DNA of 64,000 bases, taken from Fen-1245 sp963835535. GTDB lineage: Bacteria; Gemmatimonadota; Gemmatimonadetes; Gemmatimonadales; JACORV01. The stretch spans positions 124,001 to 188,000 of the forward strand of contig CAWIFL010000004.1 in assembly GCA_963835535.1 (NCBI GenBank). The letters run 5' to 3'. The position numbers and the translations under genes were made by a program. How positions within the stretch are numbered: position 1 is the stretch's first letter; each line of letters begins with the position of its first letter. The notes beneath the pieces were generated by a model. The model was not told where the DNA came from and did no database searches. It saw nothing but the letters and a program-made list of their open reading frames with translations. This document shows, in pieces, positions 24,219-32,788 of the stretch.

Positions 24219-25388
24219 TTGCCGCCGCCCCCCGCCGTCGCGCATTTCCAGGCGCTCGTCGAGAAAGCATTTGGGAGAGGTAGCCTCTCGCTGCCATCGA
24301 GTGTCGCCACACCGAATCTGATTACCGGCGCGCTGAGTCACACGCAGTACCGTATCTTCGCGCGGCACTTCCGCGCGAGGTTACGGCGACTCGCGGCGGT
24401 CTATCCGGCCACAAATCCCAACAGGAAGGTCATCCTCGACAGGCTGGGCAACGTCGCCTCACGCCGCTGGCAAGGCCCGTATGCGGAGATCGCCGCGTAC
24501 GACTACCTCACATGCCCACGTGGAGGAAGCGCGACGTTTCTAATGGCGCCGCCGGTACTTAATGTCTCCATGCCGGCGTCCACGACCTACGGCGCGGCGA
24601 TGGGGAAGAAGTTGGCGAACCTCGACGGGCATTTTGAATGCTGCGACGTGTACTTCGACGTGAAGGTCCTCAAGGACAACGTTGCGGAGCTACTCGAAGA
24701 GGTCTACAAGGAAGTTCGAGACCAGCTCAAGCGCCCGAGCCTTCGCATTCGTGCAGAGTACTCCTACGACGTGCACTATGAGGAACTCCGCTCCCGTCGT
24801 CGCGCCTTGGTTCGCGAGCTCGCGGCCAAGTTGCGGGGCGCCCCGAAGACCACGTCCGTAACAAGCCGGGTGTTACACGGTTTTGTCTTTCGCGTCTCAT
24901 GGAGCGGTGGACTGCTCATTACCGAGCACGACTACGATCCCTTCTTGCATGCGCAGAGATTGCATCGGGACGCGTTCAAGCACTGTCACAAGTTCGTCAG
25001 GCGCCGACCTTTCTTCCTCGTGTACGTGGTCTTCCCGTGGTTCAACCAGCTGATAAGCGACTTCGGACGCGCCAACGAGAAGTTCTACAGGGCGCTTGCC
25101 AGACGGGTCTTCTGTCAATACGGACACTCAAGAGTGCGCATGTCCAACTTTGAACCAGGCTTCTCGGGGAACCGGACCGTGTGGCGAGTCAGCAAGGACC
25201 TGGCCGGCATTGTCTTCTTGGAGGACAGGAGCATCCTCGGGCGATGCAGCGATGTGAGCCAGTGCTACGGATACTGGTATCTGAACCCGAATGCGAAGCA
25301 TAGTCTGTTGAGCGGGCTGTTTCGCGATGCCCTGGGCCACGACATCATGGTTCGGCAGTTCGAGACCTTCCTGCACGACTGCTACTGA
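24219..25388 (+). CDS. Predicted PD-(D/E)XK nuclease, first gene of a three-gene island operon
   Basis: I do not recognise the family. A pattern typical of the PD-(D/E)XK nuclease fold is visible: Glu90 in an early helix (GPYAEIAAYDYL), Asp143, then Asp147-Val-Lys149 on a strand (CCDVYFDVKVLKD). The rest of the 389 residues is rich in Arg and aromatic residues and may bind nucleic acid. I use the TTG at 24219, preceded by AAGGACTGAGG; the frame is open back to a GTG at 24096, but that part is not protein-like. Sixteen bases separate it from the next gene. The nuclease call is a prediction from motif spacing alone. Confidence 0.62.
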   Translation: MPPPPAVAHFQALVEKAFGRGSLSLPSSVATPNLITGALSHTQYRIFARHFRARLRRLAAVYPATNPNRKVILDRLGNVASRRWQGPYAEIAAYDYLTCPRGGSATFLMAPPVLNVSMPASTTYGAAMGKKLANLDGHFECCDVYFDVKVLKDNVAELLEEVYKEVRDQLKRPSLRIRAEYSYDVHYEELRSRRRALVRELAAKLRGAPKTTSVTSRVLHGFVFRVSWSGGLLITEHDYDPFLHAQRLHRDAFKHCHKFVRRRPFFLVYVVFPWFNQLISDFGRANEKFYRALARRVFCQYGHSRVRMSNFEPGFSGNRTVWRVSKDLAGIVFLEDRSILGRCSDVSQCYGYWYLNPNAKHSLLSGLFRDALGHDIMVRQFETFLHDCY

Positions 25389-25404
25389 GGGTATTCGCAG
25401 CCGT

Positions 25405-26610
25405 ATGGCCCAGACCCCATCGGAAGAACTGACACAGCGTCTCTGCGAACGCACCTTCCTATCGCTTTGGAGCATTCCGAACCCCGTGGCCAAGCCGGGA
25501 AAGGAGCTTTGCGACCTCTTGGTGGTGTGTGGCGACGACATTCTTCTCTGGTCGGTGAAAGACATTGGGATCAAGGGCGCGGGCGACACCCTTGCCGAGT
25601 GGGAGCGGTGGCACAAGAAGGCGATCGAGAAGTCTGCCAAGCAGTTGTACGGAGCGGAACGTCAGCTCGGACGCATGGCCGCCGTGCAAGCGAAAGGCGG
25701 GGGTTATTCTCTTCAGCTTCCTCCACCGGAGCGGCGCCACATGCATCGAATCGCAGTGGCACTGGGTTCCAAAGGGTTAGGGCCGATTGGGTCGGGCGAT
25801 TTCGGCAGCGGGTTCATCCACGTCCTCGATGAGGAGTCACTTGAGATCCTCACCCGCGAGCTCGACACGATCGCGGACTTCACGAAGTACCTGACGGCCA
25901 AGGAAGCGTTTCTCATCGGGGACGTGCAGATCCTCATCAACGGGGGCGAAGAGAATCTCCTTGCGTTTTACATCGATCAGGGCAGGAAATTCCCGAGCGG
26001 GTACAATCTCTTGGTGGTCGATGAAGGATTGTGGGAGCACCTCGTCAAGAAGCCCGAGTTCGCGCGACGCAAGGACGAGGACAAGCTCAGTTACTCGTGG
26101 GACCGACTGATCACAACCTTCCACGACGACTTCCGCGCGGGGCGCTTGGAGTTTGGGCAATCGGTTGACGAAGTGGACGGCATCACCCGGGTGATGGCCC
26201 GGGAGGACCGCTTCGCGCGCCGTGTTGTGGCAAAGGCGTTCTGGGAGTTCATGGACCTCGCCGGCCAGAAGAAGATCAGCTCGCGAACGATGGTGTCGCC
26301 GTCCGGAGTTGTGTACGTCTTCCTGGCGCTGCCCTTCGGAGAGCCTCGCGCCTACCGGAAGGCGGAGCTGGCTGCTCGCTGCTTCATTGCTCGCAGCATG
26401 AATCAGGGGTCAACCGACGTCGTGGGGATCGCGACTGAACAGTACAAGATGGGTCAAGGCTTTTCGCTGGACGCGATGTTGCTCCACAAGCCCGATTGGA
26501 GCGCTGACGACGAGGCCCGGACCAAGGAGCTACAGGCGACGACGGGCTTCTTCTCTAATCCGCTCATCTCGCGCAGCCATGACGACGAGTTCCCTGCTGC
26601 CGATTCATAG
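25405..26610 (+). CDS. Predicted PD-(D/E)XK-like nuclease, second gene of the operon
   Basis: The N-terminus TFLSLWSIPNPVAKPGKELC is characteristic of a group of uncharacterised bacterial proteins that I recall but cannot name. It leads into a nuclease-like pattern: Glu34, Asp37 (KELCDLLVV) and, on the next strand, Ser50-Val-Lys52 (ILLWSVKDI). In such proteins Asp or Glu usually stands where Ser50 is, so activity is uncertain. The remaining 340 residues are alpha/beta without known motif. The ATG at 25405 is 16 bases after the upstream stop. With its neighbour it makes a pair of predicted nucleases in one operon. Confidence 0.68.
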   Translation: MAQTPSEELTQRLCERTFLSLWSIPNPVAKPGKELCDLLVVCGDDILLWSVKDIGIKGAGDTLAEWERWHKKAIEKSAKQLYGAERQLGRMAAVQAKGGGYSLQLPPPERRHMHRIAVALGSKGLGPIGSGDFGSGFIHVLDEESLEILTRELDTIADFTKYLTAKEAFLIGDVQILINGGEENLLAFYIDQGRKFPSGYNLLVVDEGLWEHLVKKPEFARRKDEDKLSYSWDRLITTFHDDFRAGRLEFGQSVDEVDGITRVMAREDRFARRVVAKAFWEFMDLAGQKKISSRTMVSPSGVVYVFLALPFGEPRAYRKAELAARCFIARSMNQGSTDVVGIATEQYKMGQGFSLDAMLLHKPDWSADDEARTKELQATTGFFSNPLISRSHDDEFPAADS

Positions 26611-26618
26611 GAGGCGCC

Positions 26619-27188
26619 ATGCCGGATGGCAACGCTGCGATAGTTTGGTTAACGGCCGTTCTAGCGGCGGCGACGGTTGCGCTGGCCGTCGGTACGTTCA
26701 TTCTCGCCAAATCAACGGTCAGTTACACGCACATGCTCAGCCAACCGAATGTGACCGCGTTCTTCGAGGCATCGGGCAACTGGATCAACCTTGTCGTCCA
26801 GAACACCGGAAGCGATGCGGCGACCGCAACAGCATTTCATATCGACCTTTCGCCCGAGGAACTCTCGGAGATCTACGGGCCGAACAAGCACGGCCCACGG
26901 TACATCGTCTTCGAGACGTTGGATTTCTTCCAGCACGTAGGGAGGCTGGCTCCAGGGCAGATCATTCGTCATCGGTGGCTCCACCGATGGAAGGCTCTAC
27001 AGGAGGGGAAGCCCCGTCCTTGCGCGTTTTCGATCACCTACGCTGACCGTTGGGGCGGCACGCATCTCGTCTCAGTCCCCTTCAACCTAGGAATGTTTGG
27101 CACGTGGGACGGAACTCACGTGATGGAGCCACCGCCCCTGGAATCGATAGCCGAATCGCTCAAGACTATCGCTGAACAGGGAGGCTAG
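26619..27188 (+). CDS. Unknown one-span membrane protein, third gene of the operon
   Basis: The 189-residue protein begins with a membrane segment (AIVWLTAVLAAATVALAVGT), continues with a short linker and then a beta-rich domain (WINLVVQNTGSDAATATAFHI and later strands). This form is common in small accessory membrane proteins beside defence and mobile genes, but I cannot name a family. The ATG follows GGAGGCGCC, eight bases after the upstream stop. It may anchor or sense for the two nuclease-like proteins. Confidence 0.7.
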   Translation: MPDGNAAIVWLTAVLAAATVALAVGTFILAKSTVSYTHMLSQPNVTAFFEASGNWINLVVQNTGSDAATATAFHIDLSPEELSEIYGPNKHGPRYIVFETLDFFQHVGRLAPGQIIRHRWLHRWKALQEGKPRPCAFSITYADRWGGTHLVSVPFNLGMFGTWDGTHVMEPPPLESIAESLKTIAEQGG

Positions 27189-27375
27189 CGACGGGCTTGT
27201 CTCGCGGTGCCATTGCGTATGTGCAGCCGCGAGGCGTCTGGTACGGATAGTGGGACGGGACAGGATCATCCGCAGCGGGACCACCGGGGAAGCGCAGGAC
27301 TCGCATCCCGCGCTCCGAGAAGCGCTTAGTGATTGCCGGGGACCACGGGGGACTCGTGTGGATCCGGCGGTATTC
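27189..27375. other. Island right-end intergenic sequence
   Basis: No gene is visible between the last island gene and the right attachment repeat. A minus-strand frame here (IELPTRGFSVE) is the well-known artefact made by translating the complement of tRNA-Phe sequence. Confidence 0.5.
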
Positions 27376-27421
<46 letters not shown>

Positions 27422-27426
27422 GCCCG

Positions 27427-28899
27427 TTACATCACGCGCTTGAAGTCGATGAATCCGCGCTCCACGTCGGTCCGGACGAGCTGCACCCGCAACCGGCGGC
27501 CCACGTCCACGCCTTCAAAGCCGCTGTCCAATCTGCCTTCCACGGGGGGCCGCAGCAGGCGGACCCACGTGCCCTTGGCCGACGCGCCGGTGACGATGGC
27601 GTCGAACTGCTCTCCTGTCCGCGTTTCGAGCAGAATGGCGGCTGCGGACTTGGCGACGTGGCGTTCGACCTTCTTCGCGGCATCTTCCGCTTCGGTGCAG
27701 TGCCTGGCCAGCGTCTCCAGTTCGTCGTTCGCGTAAGGCAGCGACCGTCCGGCCACCGCCGCCTTCAGCAACCGCTGGGTGATCAAGTCGGGGTAGCGCC
27801 GGTTGGGTGCGGTGGAGTGCGAATAGTCCTTCACCGCCAGCCCGAAGTGTCCGGCGACACCGGCGCCCGGAAGCTCCACGACGTATTCGCCCGCCCCCAG
27901 GAGCTTGATGACGCTGAGGGAGAGATCGGGAAAACGCAGCGGATCGGCGGCTTTCGCCGCGACCAGGAACTGATCCAGGGCCTTGGCGTCCGGTTCCCTG
28001 GGCAGCGTGGCGCCCCGCTCCGCGGCGAGCTCGACGATCCGGTCCCAGCGCTTGGGAACGCGGACCACGCGCCGCAGCGACGGGAGCTTCTTGGACCCGA
28101 GGTAACGCGCGCTCACGCCGTTGGCCGCGATCATGAAGTCCTCGATGATGTCCTTGGCCCGGTTCTTCGTGTCGGCTTGCAGATCCGTGAGCACCTCTCC
28201 GTCGAAGATCGGACGCGCCTCGATGGTTTCGAGATCGAGCGCACCGTGCTGGTGCCTGAGCGCCTTCAGTTGTTGCGCCGCGCGGTCCTGGAGTCGAAGG
28301 TTCTCAGCGAGACCGCCGACCGCGCCGATCCCTTGCGGCATCGGCCCACCCTCCAGCCAGGCGGCCACGCCGTTATAGGCCAGCTTGGCGCGACTCCGCA
28401 CCGTCGCGCCGTAGACGTCCGAGCGCTGCAGCGATCCGTCCCCCGCGAGAACCATCTCAATCACGATGGCCAGGCGGTCGGAGTCGAGGTTGAGCGAGGT
28501 GAGATCCGTGGAGAGTTTTTCCGGCAGCATCGGAAAGGTCTCCGCCGCCGTGTAGACCGAGGTGGTGTTCTGCCGGGCGTGGGCGTCCAGCGCCGACCGT
28601 TGCTTGACCACGGCATCGACGTCGGCGATGGCGACCAGGACCCTGGTGCCCCCGTCGGGCGTCGCCTCGGCGACGGTCAACTGGTCCAGATCACGCGAAT
28701 CGTCGTTGTCGATGGAGCACCAGAGGAGGCTCCGGAGATCACGGGTCGCCGCCTCGGTTCGCGTCGCTGGTCCGTGGATTCCGTCGAGCTCCCTGAGCGC
28801 CTCGAGCGGAAAATCCGGAGCCAGTCCTGCTTCTAGCATCACCCGATGGGCAATCCGCTGCAGGATGGAGCGGTGCTGTCTGTCGCCCGTGTCCGTCAT
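27427..28899 (-). CDS. RNB-domain ribonuclease (RNase II/R family)
   Basis: A 3'-5' exoribonuclease domain fills the 490-residue protein: CSIDNDDSRDLDQLTVAE carries the metal-binding aspartates, followed by VLVAIADVDAVV, TFPMLPEKLSTDLTSLN, and YSHSTAPNRRYPDLITQRLL in the second half. It is shorter than RNase R and lacks clear N-terminal cold-shock domains; a short OB-like C-terminal region follows. I use the ATG at 28897-28899. The gene's 3' end abuts the right island repeat, so integration did not cut it. Confidence 0.92.
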   Translation of the reverse strand: MTDTGDRQHRSILQRIAHRVMLEAGLAPDFPLEALRELDGIHGPATRTEAATRDLRSLLWCSIDNDDSRDLDQLTVAEATPDGGTRVLVAIADVDAVVKQRSALDAHARQNTTSVYTAAETFPMLPEKLSTDLTSLNLDSDRLAIVIEMVLAGDGSLQRSDVYGATVRSRAKLAYNGVAAWLEGGPMPQGIGAVGGLAENLRLQDRAAQQLKALRHQHGALDLETIEARPIFDGEVLTDLQADTKNRAKDIIEDFMIAANGVSARYLGSKKLPSLRRVVRVPKRWDRIVELAAERGATLPREPDAKALDQFLVAAKAADPLRFPDLSLSVIKLLGAGEYVVELPGAGVAGHFGLAVKDYSHSTAPNRRYPDLITQRLLKAAVAGRSLPYANDELETLARHCTEAEDAAKKVERHVAKSAAAILLETRTGEQFDAIVTGASAKGTWVRLLRPPVEGRLDSGFEGVDVGRRLRVQLVRTDVERGFIDFKRVM

Positions 28900-28948
28900 G
28901 TCTGTCACCTTCCTGGCATCCTGCGGTGGTCTCGGGGGCGTCGGCGCC

Positions 28949-29761
28949 TCACGGGGCGGAGGCCGGGCTGACCGACTCGAGGTGCCAAACGGGTCCCAAG
29001 TACATCGGCCCCTCGAAGCGCACGAACGCCGGGCCACCCTCGGTCACGATCCAGGCATGGCTGTCTGGCGGCGCCTTGCCGAGCAGACTCGCGAACAGGT
29101 GGACGAACGGCCCGAGCTCCGGCTTGAGCGTGAAGACGACGGTGCGCTCCGCGCGCCGGCCCACGATCGTCGGTGGCGCGTTCGCGCCCGTCAGCTCGAG
29201 ACCGATCAGGCGGGGCTTGGGCGTGAACGCGACGAGGTGCACCGTCGTGGGCGCGCCAACGGAGAGATTCTTCGCGATCGTGATGGCCATCCCGTTGTAG
29301 ACGTCTGCGGGCAACTTGAGCTTCCCGGAATAGTGTTGCTGCTTGCCGGCCGGATGCGAGGCCGTCGTCACCTGATAGTCGCCGGATTGCGCCAACGTGG
29401 CGTCAATGTCCATCCCGAACGCGGGCCCGCGCTGGAGCAGGTGATACGCCAGCATCGTGAAGACTTGACGCTGCGTGAAGGTGACGGTCTCCTCGAAGAC
29501 CGAGGAGTCCGAGAACGCCAAGACCATGCGGCTCTCTACCGCGGAGTCATGGACGACCTGCACCAGGTCGCCGTCCGCGAGCCACTTCCCGTCCGCGGTG
29601 GTCAGGCGGAGAAAGCCGTGCACCGCCCCTTCGACGTAGCGCACGGGGATCGCGCTCGCCGCGGCGCGATGGGGATGTTGCCGGGCGGCTCCGGGAACGG
29701 GCGTCGAGAGCAGCCCCAGCACGGCGCAGAGCGTTGGCCAGCAAGCGTGACGGAGCACCAT
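28949..29761 (-). CDS. Secreted protein of unknown function
   Basis: A signal peptide (WPTLCAVLGLLSTPVPGAA) begins this 270-residue protein. The rest is rich in beta strands, with regularly spaced VVF/VHL/VRF segments, as in periplasmic beta-barrel-like or DUF3108-like proteins; the family is not clear. The ATG is at 29759-29761. It precedes the ribonuclease gene on the same strand with a 49-base gap. No catalytic motif is seen. Confidence 0.75.
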   Translation of the reverse strand: MVLRHACWPTLCAVLGLLSTPVPGAARQHPHRAAASAIPVRYVEGAVHGFLRLTTADGKWLADGDLVQVVHDSAVESRMVLAFSDSSVFEETVTFTQRQVFTMLAYHLLQRGPAFGMDIDATLAQSGDYQVTTASHPAGKQQHYSGKLKLPADVYNGMAITIAKNLSVGAPTTVHLVAFTPKPRLIGLELTGANAPPTIVGRRAERTVVFTLKPELGPFVHLFASLLGKAPPDSHAWIVTEGGPAFVRFEGPMYLGPVWHLESVSPASAP

Positions 29762-29978
29762 ACGTGGACCTCGGCTATTGGGTTGCCGGGCACCGGGGCC
29801 CGGCCTGCCGCCACCCGTCTACACCGTCCGGACGTGGACCGGAACCCTAATACTTCTGCAGCTCCCGGCAGTTGTACAGCGCCGTGGGCCGCCGTTCGAG
29901 GCTCAGGACGGGGCTGCGCGCGTCCCGTCGTGCCCGGGCGCGCTTGACCACGCCGCCGGGAGGGCGCATCCTCGCGGC

Positions 29979-30152
29979 ATGCCCACGATCCGTCTCATGG
30001 TCCGCCTGGCCGCGGTGAGCGCGGTGCTCGTGGCAGCCGCTGCCGCACAGCAGCGCGCCGCGGCGCCGGAGGCCGGGGGAGGATGGAAGATCACCGACCT
30101 GCGCTACGAGTCGGGCGGGACGCTCGGCGGGGAGTTCACGGCCAGGCAGTGA
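29979..30152 (+). CDS. Short exported peptide coupled to the APC permease gene
   Basis: A 57-residue product: signal peptide (LMVRLAAVSAVLVAAAAA) and a mature part of about 30 residues ending GGTLGGEFTARQ. The ATG follows GGGAGGG by 13 bases; the stop overlaps the GTG of the permease gene (GTGA). It may be a remnant of a longer secreted protein, since such a short mature part is unusual, or a small gene that couples permease translation. Confidence 0.5.
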   Translation: MPTIRLMVRLAAVSAVLVAAAAAQQRAAAPEAGGGWKITDLRYESGGTLGGEFTARQ

Positions 30153-31492
30153 CGACGGCTCGACGCTCCGTCCTGACGCTCGGCCCGCTCGTGGCGGTGA
30201 TGTTCTTCACCGTTTCCGGCGGGCCGTTCGGCTTGGAAGGACTCGTCGGCGACGTGGGTCCCGGCGTCGCGATCCTCCTGCTCGTGCTCACTCCGCTGCT
30301 CTACAGCGTGCCCGAGACGCTGATCATCGGCGAGCTGGCCTCGATGCTCCCGGCGGAAGGCGGCTACTACCAGTGGGTCAAGCGCGCCTTCGGAAGGTTC
30401 GCGGGGTTCACCAACGGGTGGCTGAGCTGGATGTACTCGCTGATCGACATGGCGATCTACCCCGTGCTCTTCCTCCAGTATCTGCAGTTCTTCACGGGAC
30501 CGCTCGGGCGGCTGCCGGCGTGGCTCCTGGCGCTCGCGCTGATCTGGGGCGCGACCTGGCTCAACCTGCGCGGGACCAGGACCGTGGGGCTCGCGTCCGG
30601 CTGGTTCACCGCCCTGGTGCTGGCCCCGTTCGCCGTGCTGGCCGGCGCGGCGCTGGTGCGCTGGATCGCGCATCCAGCGTCCGCGTTCGCGGGCGCGCCG
30701 TTCCGGGCGGGTGGCACCACGTTCCTCGGGGCCCTCGGCCTCGGCATCTCGCAGAGCGTCTGGAACTACAGCGGGTGGGACAACGCCTCCACGGTGGGCG
30801 GCGAGATCCACGATTCGGGCGCCACATATCCACGCGCACTGCTCCGGGCGCTGCCGCTCGTCACCGCGGTCTACCTGCTCGGCGTCGTGCCGGCGCTGGC
30901 GGTCAGCGACTGGAAGCTGTGGACGGACGGCGCGTGGCCGGTGATCGCGGGCACCGTGACGGGACGATGGCTCGCGGCCTGGATCGCCGCCGCGGGTCTG
31001 GTCAGCGCCTTCGCGCTCTTCAATGCGCTGCTGCTCGTCTACTCACGCATCCCGCTGGTGCTCGCGCGCGATCGGCTCCTGCCGGCGGCCCTGGCCATGA
31101 CGGACGAGCGCGGCACGCCGCGGCGCGCCGTCGTGGCCTCGGCCGTCGGGTACTCGGTCTTCGCGCTCCTCTCCTTCGGGGGGCTGCTCGCCGCGGACGT
31201 GCTCCTCTACACCGCAGCGCTGGCGATGGAGTTCGCCGCATTGCTGGCGCTGCGGCGCCGCGAGCCGGAGCTCGTCGGGACGTTCCGCGTTCCGGTCGGC
31301 GTGCCGGTCCTCGCGGTCCTCGCCGGGCTCCCGGTGCTCGTGCTGGCGATCGCGGTGGCGCTCGAAGTCCGGAGCCGGGCGATCGGCCTGGTCGGCGTGC
31401 TCGTCGCCGCCGCCTGCGCCGCCGCGGGCCCGCTGGCGTACGCCGCGCTGCGCCGAGCGCCTTCACCACCTGAACGGAGACTTCCCGGATGA
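30149..31492 (+). CDS. APC-superfamily amino acid permease
   Basis: The 447-residue protein has about 12 hydrophobic helices. Helix 1 has the APC signature MFFTVSGGPFGLEGLVG (the substrate-binding unwound Gly stretch), and YYQWVKRAFGRFAGFTNGW follows helix 2. Proteins of this group exchange or import amino acids or amines across the cytoplasmic membrane. Substrate is not evident. The GTG start overlaps the upstream short gene; the stop overlaps the downstream oxidase-like gene by four bases (ATGA). Confidence 0.92.
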   Translation: MTTARRSVLTLGPLVAVMFFTVSGGPFGLEGLVGDVGPGVAILLLVLTPLLYSVPETLIIGELASMLPAEGGYYQWVKRAFGRFAGFTNGWLSWMYSLIDMAIYPVLFLQYLQFFTGPLGRLPAWLLALALIWGATWLNLRGTRTVGLASGWFTALVLAPFAVLAGAALVRWIAHPASAFAGAPFRAGGTTFLGALGLGISQSVWNYSGWDNASTVGGEIHDSGATYPRALLRALPLVTAVYLLGVVPALAVSDWKLWTDGAWPVIAGTVTGRWLAAWIAAAGLVSAFALFNALLLVYSRIPLVLARDRLLPAALAMTDERGTPRRAVVASAVGYSVFALLSFGGLLAADVLLYTAALAMEFAALLALRRREPELVGTFRVPVGVPVLAVLAGLPVLVLAIAVALEVRSRAIGLVGVLVAAACAAAGPLAYAALRRAPSPPERRLPG

Positions 31493-32091
31493 CCGCCCAT
31501 CGCCCCGACGCGTCCCTGCCGGACCACGCCACGATCCGGGCCCATCCCGAGCGCGACCACACCGGCGACGCGCCGCAGATCCTCGCGAACGGCATCGTCG
31601 CGCACGTCGGCTTCGTGGATGGAGGCCGGCCGGTGGTGATCCCGATGACGTACCACTACTCGCCTGCGGAGCCGCGCCGCCTCTACCTGCACGGCGGGCG
31701 GACCGGCCGGCTGATGACGCACCTGGCGACCGGGGCGCCGGTCTCGGTCGCGGTCACCATCGCGGACGGCCTGGTCTACTCGAAGACCGCGCTCGACCAC
31801 TCGGTGAACTACCGCTCGGTCGTGATGTTCGCGCGCGCGGCGGCCGAGCAGCCGGACATCGCGGCGCGGCGTCGCATCCTGGAGGCGATGATCGCGCGGT
31901 ACTTCCCGGGCCGTACGGCGGGTGTGGACTACGAGACCGCATCCGACGCGCATCTCGAGGCGACCGCCATGGTCGCGCTGGAGATCAAGGAGTGGAGCGC
32001 GAAGGTGCGCGAAGGTGGGCCGAACGGGCCCAGCGATGGAGATTCGAGGCACCCCGGCGCCGCCGGCGTCGTCCCGTTGGGACGCGGCTAG
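31489..32091 (+). CDS. Pyridoxamine 5'-phosphate oxidase-like flavin-binding protein
   Basis: A split-barrel flavin protein of 200 residues: GIVAHVGFVDGGRPVVIPM, LYLHGGRTGRLMTHL, and VSVAVTIADGLVYS match the PNPOx-like/NimA group that binds FMN or haem. The last 30 residues (Gly/Pro-rich) look like an unconserved tail. It is translationally coupled to the permease. Likely a small redox or haem/flavin-binding enzyme; the exact role is not clear. Confidence 0.83.
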   Translation: MTAHRPDASLPDHATIRAHPERDHTGDAPQILANGIVAHVGFVDGGRPVVIPMTYHYSPAEPRRLYLHGGRTGRLMTHLATGAPVSVAVTIADGLVYSKTALDHSVNYRSVVMFARAAAEQPDIAARRRILEAMIARYFPGRTAGVDYETASDAHLEATAMVALEIKEWSAKVREGGPNGPSDGDSRHPGAAGVVPLGRG

Positions 32092-32111
32092 CGGGCGTAC
32101 CTACATCGGAA

Positions 32112-32636
32112 TCAGCGCCAGCCCATCCGTTCCCGCAGGCCGGTGATGTGCGCCGTGTGGTGCCGTCCGTGCCAGGCGTACATCGCCACCACCCCGTCCA
32201 GCGTCATGATGCCGGACTCGGGGTGATTGAGCGTTCGGGCGAAGTCGCCGGGCCGCACACCCTCCAGCAGCAACACCCAGCGCCGATGCAGCGCCTCGAA
32301 CAGGGTCAGCGAGACCTCCACCGGGGCGCCGACTTCGGGTGTCCGGGCCCAGTCTCCCTGATTGTACGGCTTGATCGTCGGCTGGTCCTCGGTCAGCAGG
32401 AACTTGCAGCGGAGGTACGCATGCATGTGGCTGTCCGGGACGTGGTGCACGACCTGCCGCACCGTCCACCCGCCGTCCCGGTACGGCGTATCGATCTGCT
32501 TGTCGTCGAGGCCCTTCACCGCGCGTCGCAGGTTCTCGGGCGCGGCGGCGATCTGGGCGATCAGCTCGGCGCGCTGCGCGGGAGTCAGGGTGGACACCGG
32601 CTCGTGGCGGCCGATCGGATACCGGGCGTCGGTCAT
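32112..32636 (-). CDS. DinB/YfiT-like metal-dependent transferase
   Basis: The 174-residue protein has the YfiT pattern: LRRAVKGLDDKQIDTPYRDG, WTVRQVVHHVPDSHMHAY (first metal histidine), and HGRHHTAHI near the C-terminus with the other two. In Firmicutes such proteins are bacillithiol transferases; other DinB-fold proteins have varied thiol-related roles. The thiol used here is unknown. The ATG is at 32634-32636. It converges with the flavin-protein gene. Confidence 0.88.
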   Translation of the reverse strand: MTDARYPIGRHEPVSTLTPAQRAELIAQIAAAPENLRRAVKGLDDKQIDTPYRDGGWTVRQVVHHVPDSHMHAYLRCKFLLTEDQPTIKPYNQGDWARTPEVGAPVEVSLTLFEALHRRWVLLLEGVRPGDFARTLNHPESGIMTLDGVVAMYAWHGRHHTAHITGLRERMGWR

Positions 32637-32788
32637 GGGGTCCTCGGTGGAGGGTGCGCCGCAGTCTGCCATCGGCGACGGCGCGGGGCAAGCACCCGGC
32701 CCCGCCCGCGCGGACGCGCTCTGGCGTCTCTGGCATACCACGCCGCATCTTGCCTCCAGATCCATCAACCGGAACCCGGAGCCGGCGT

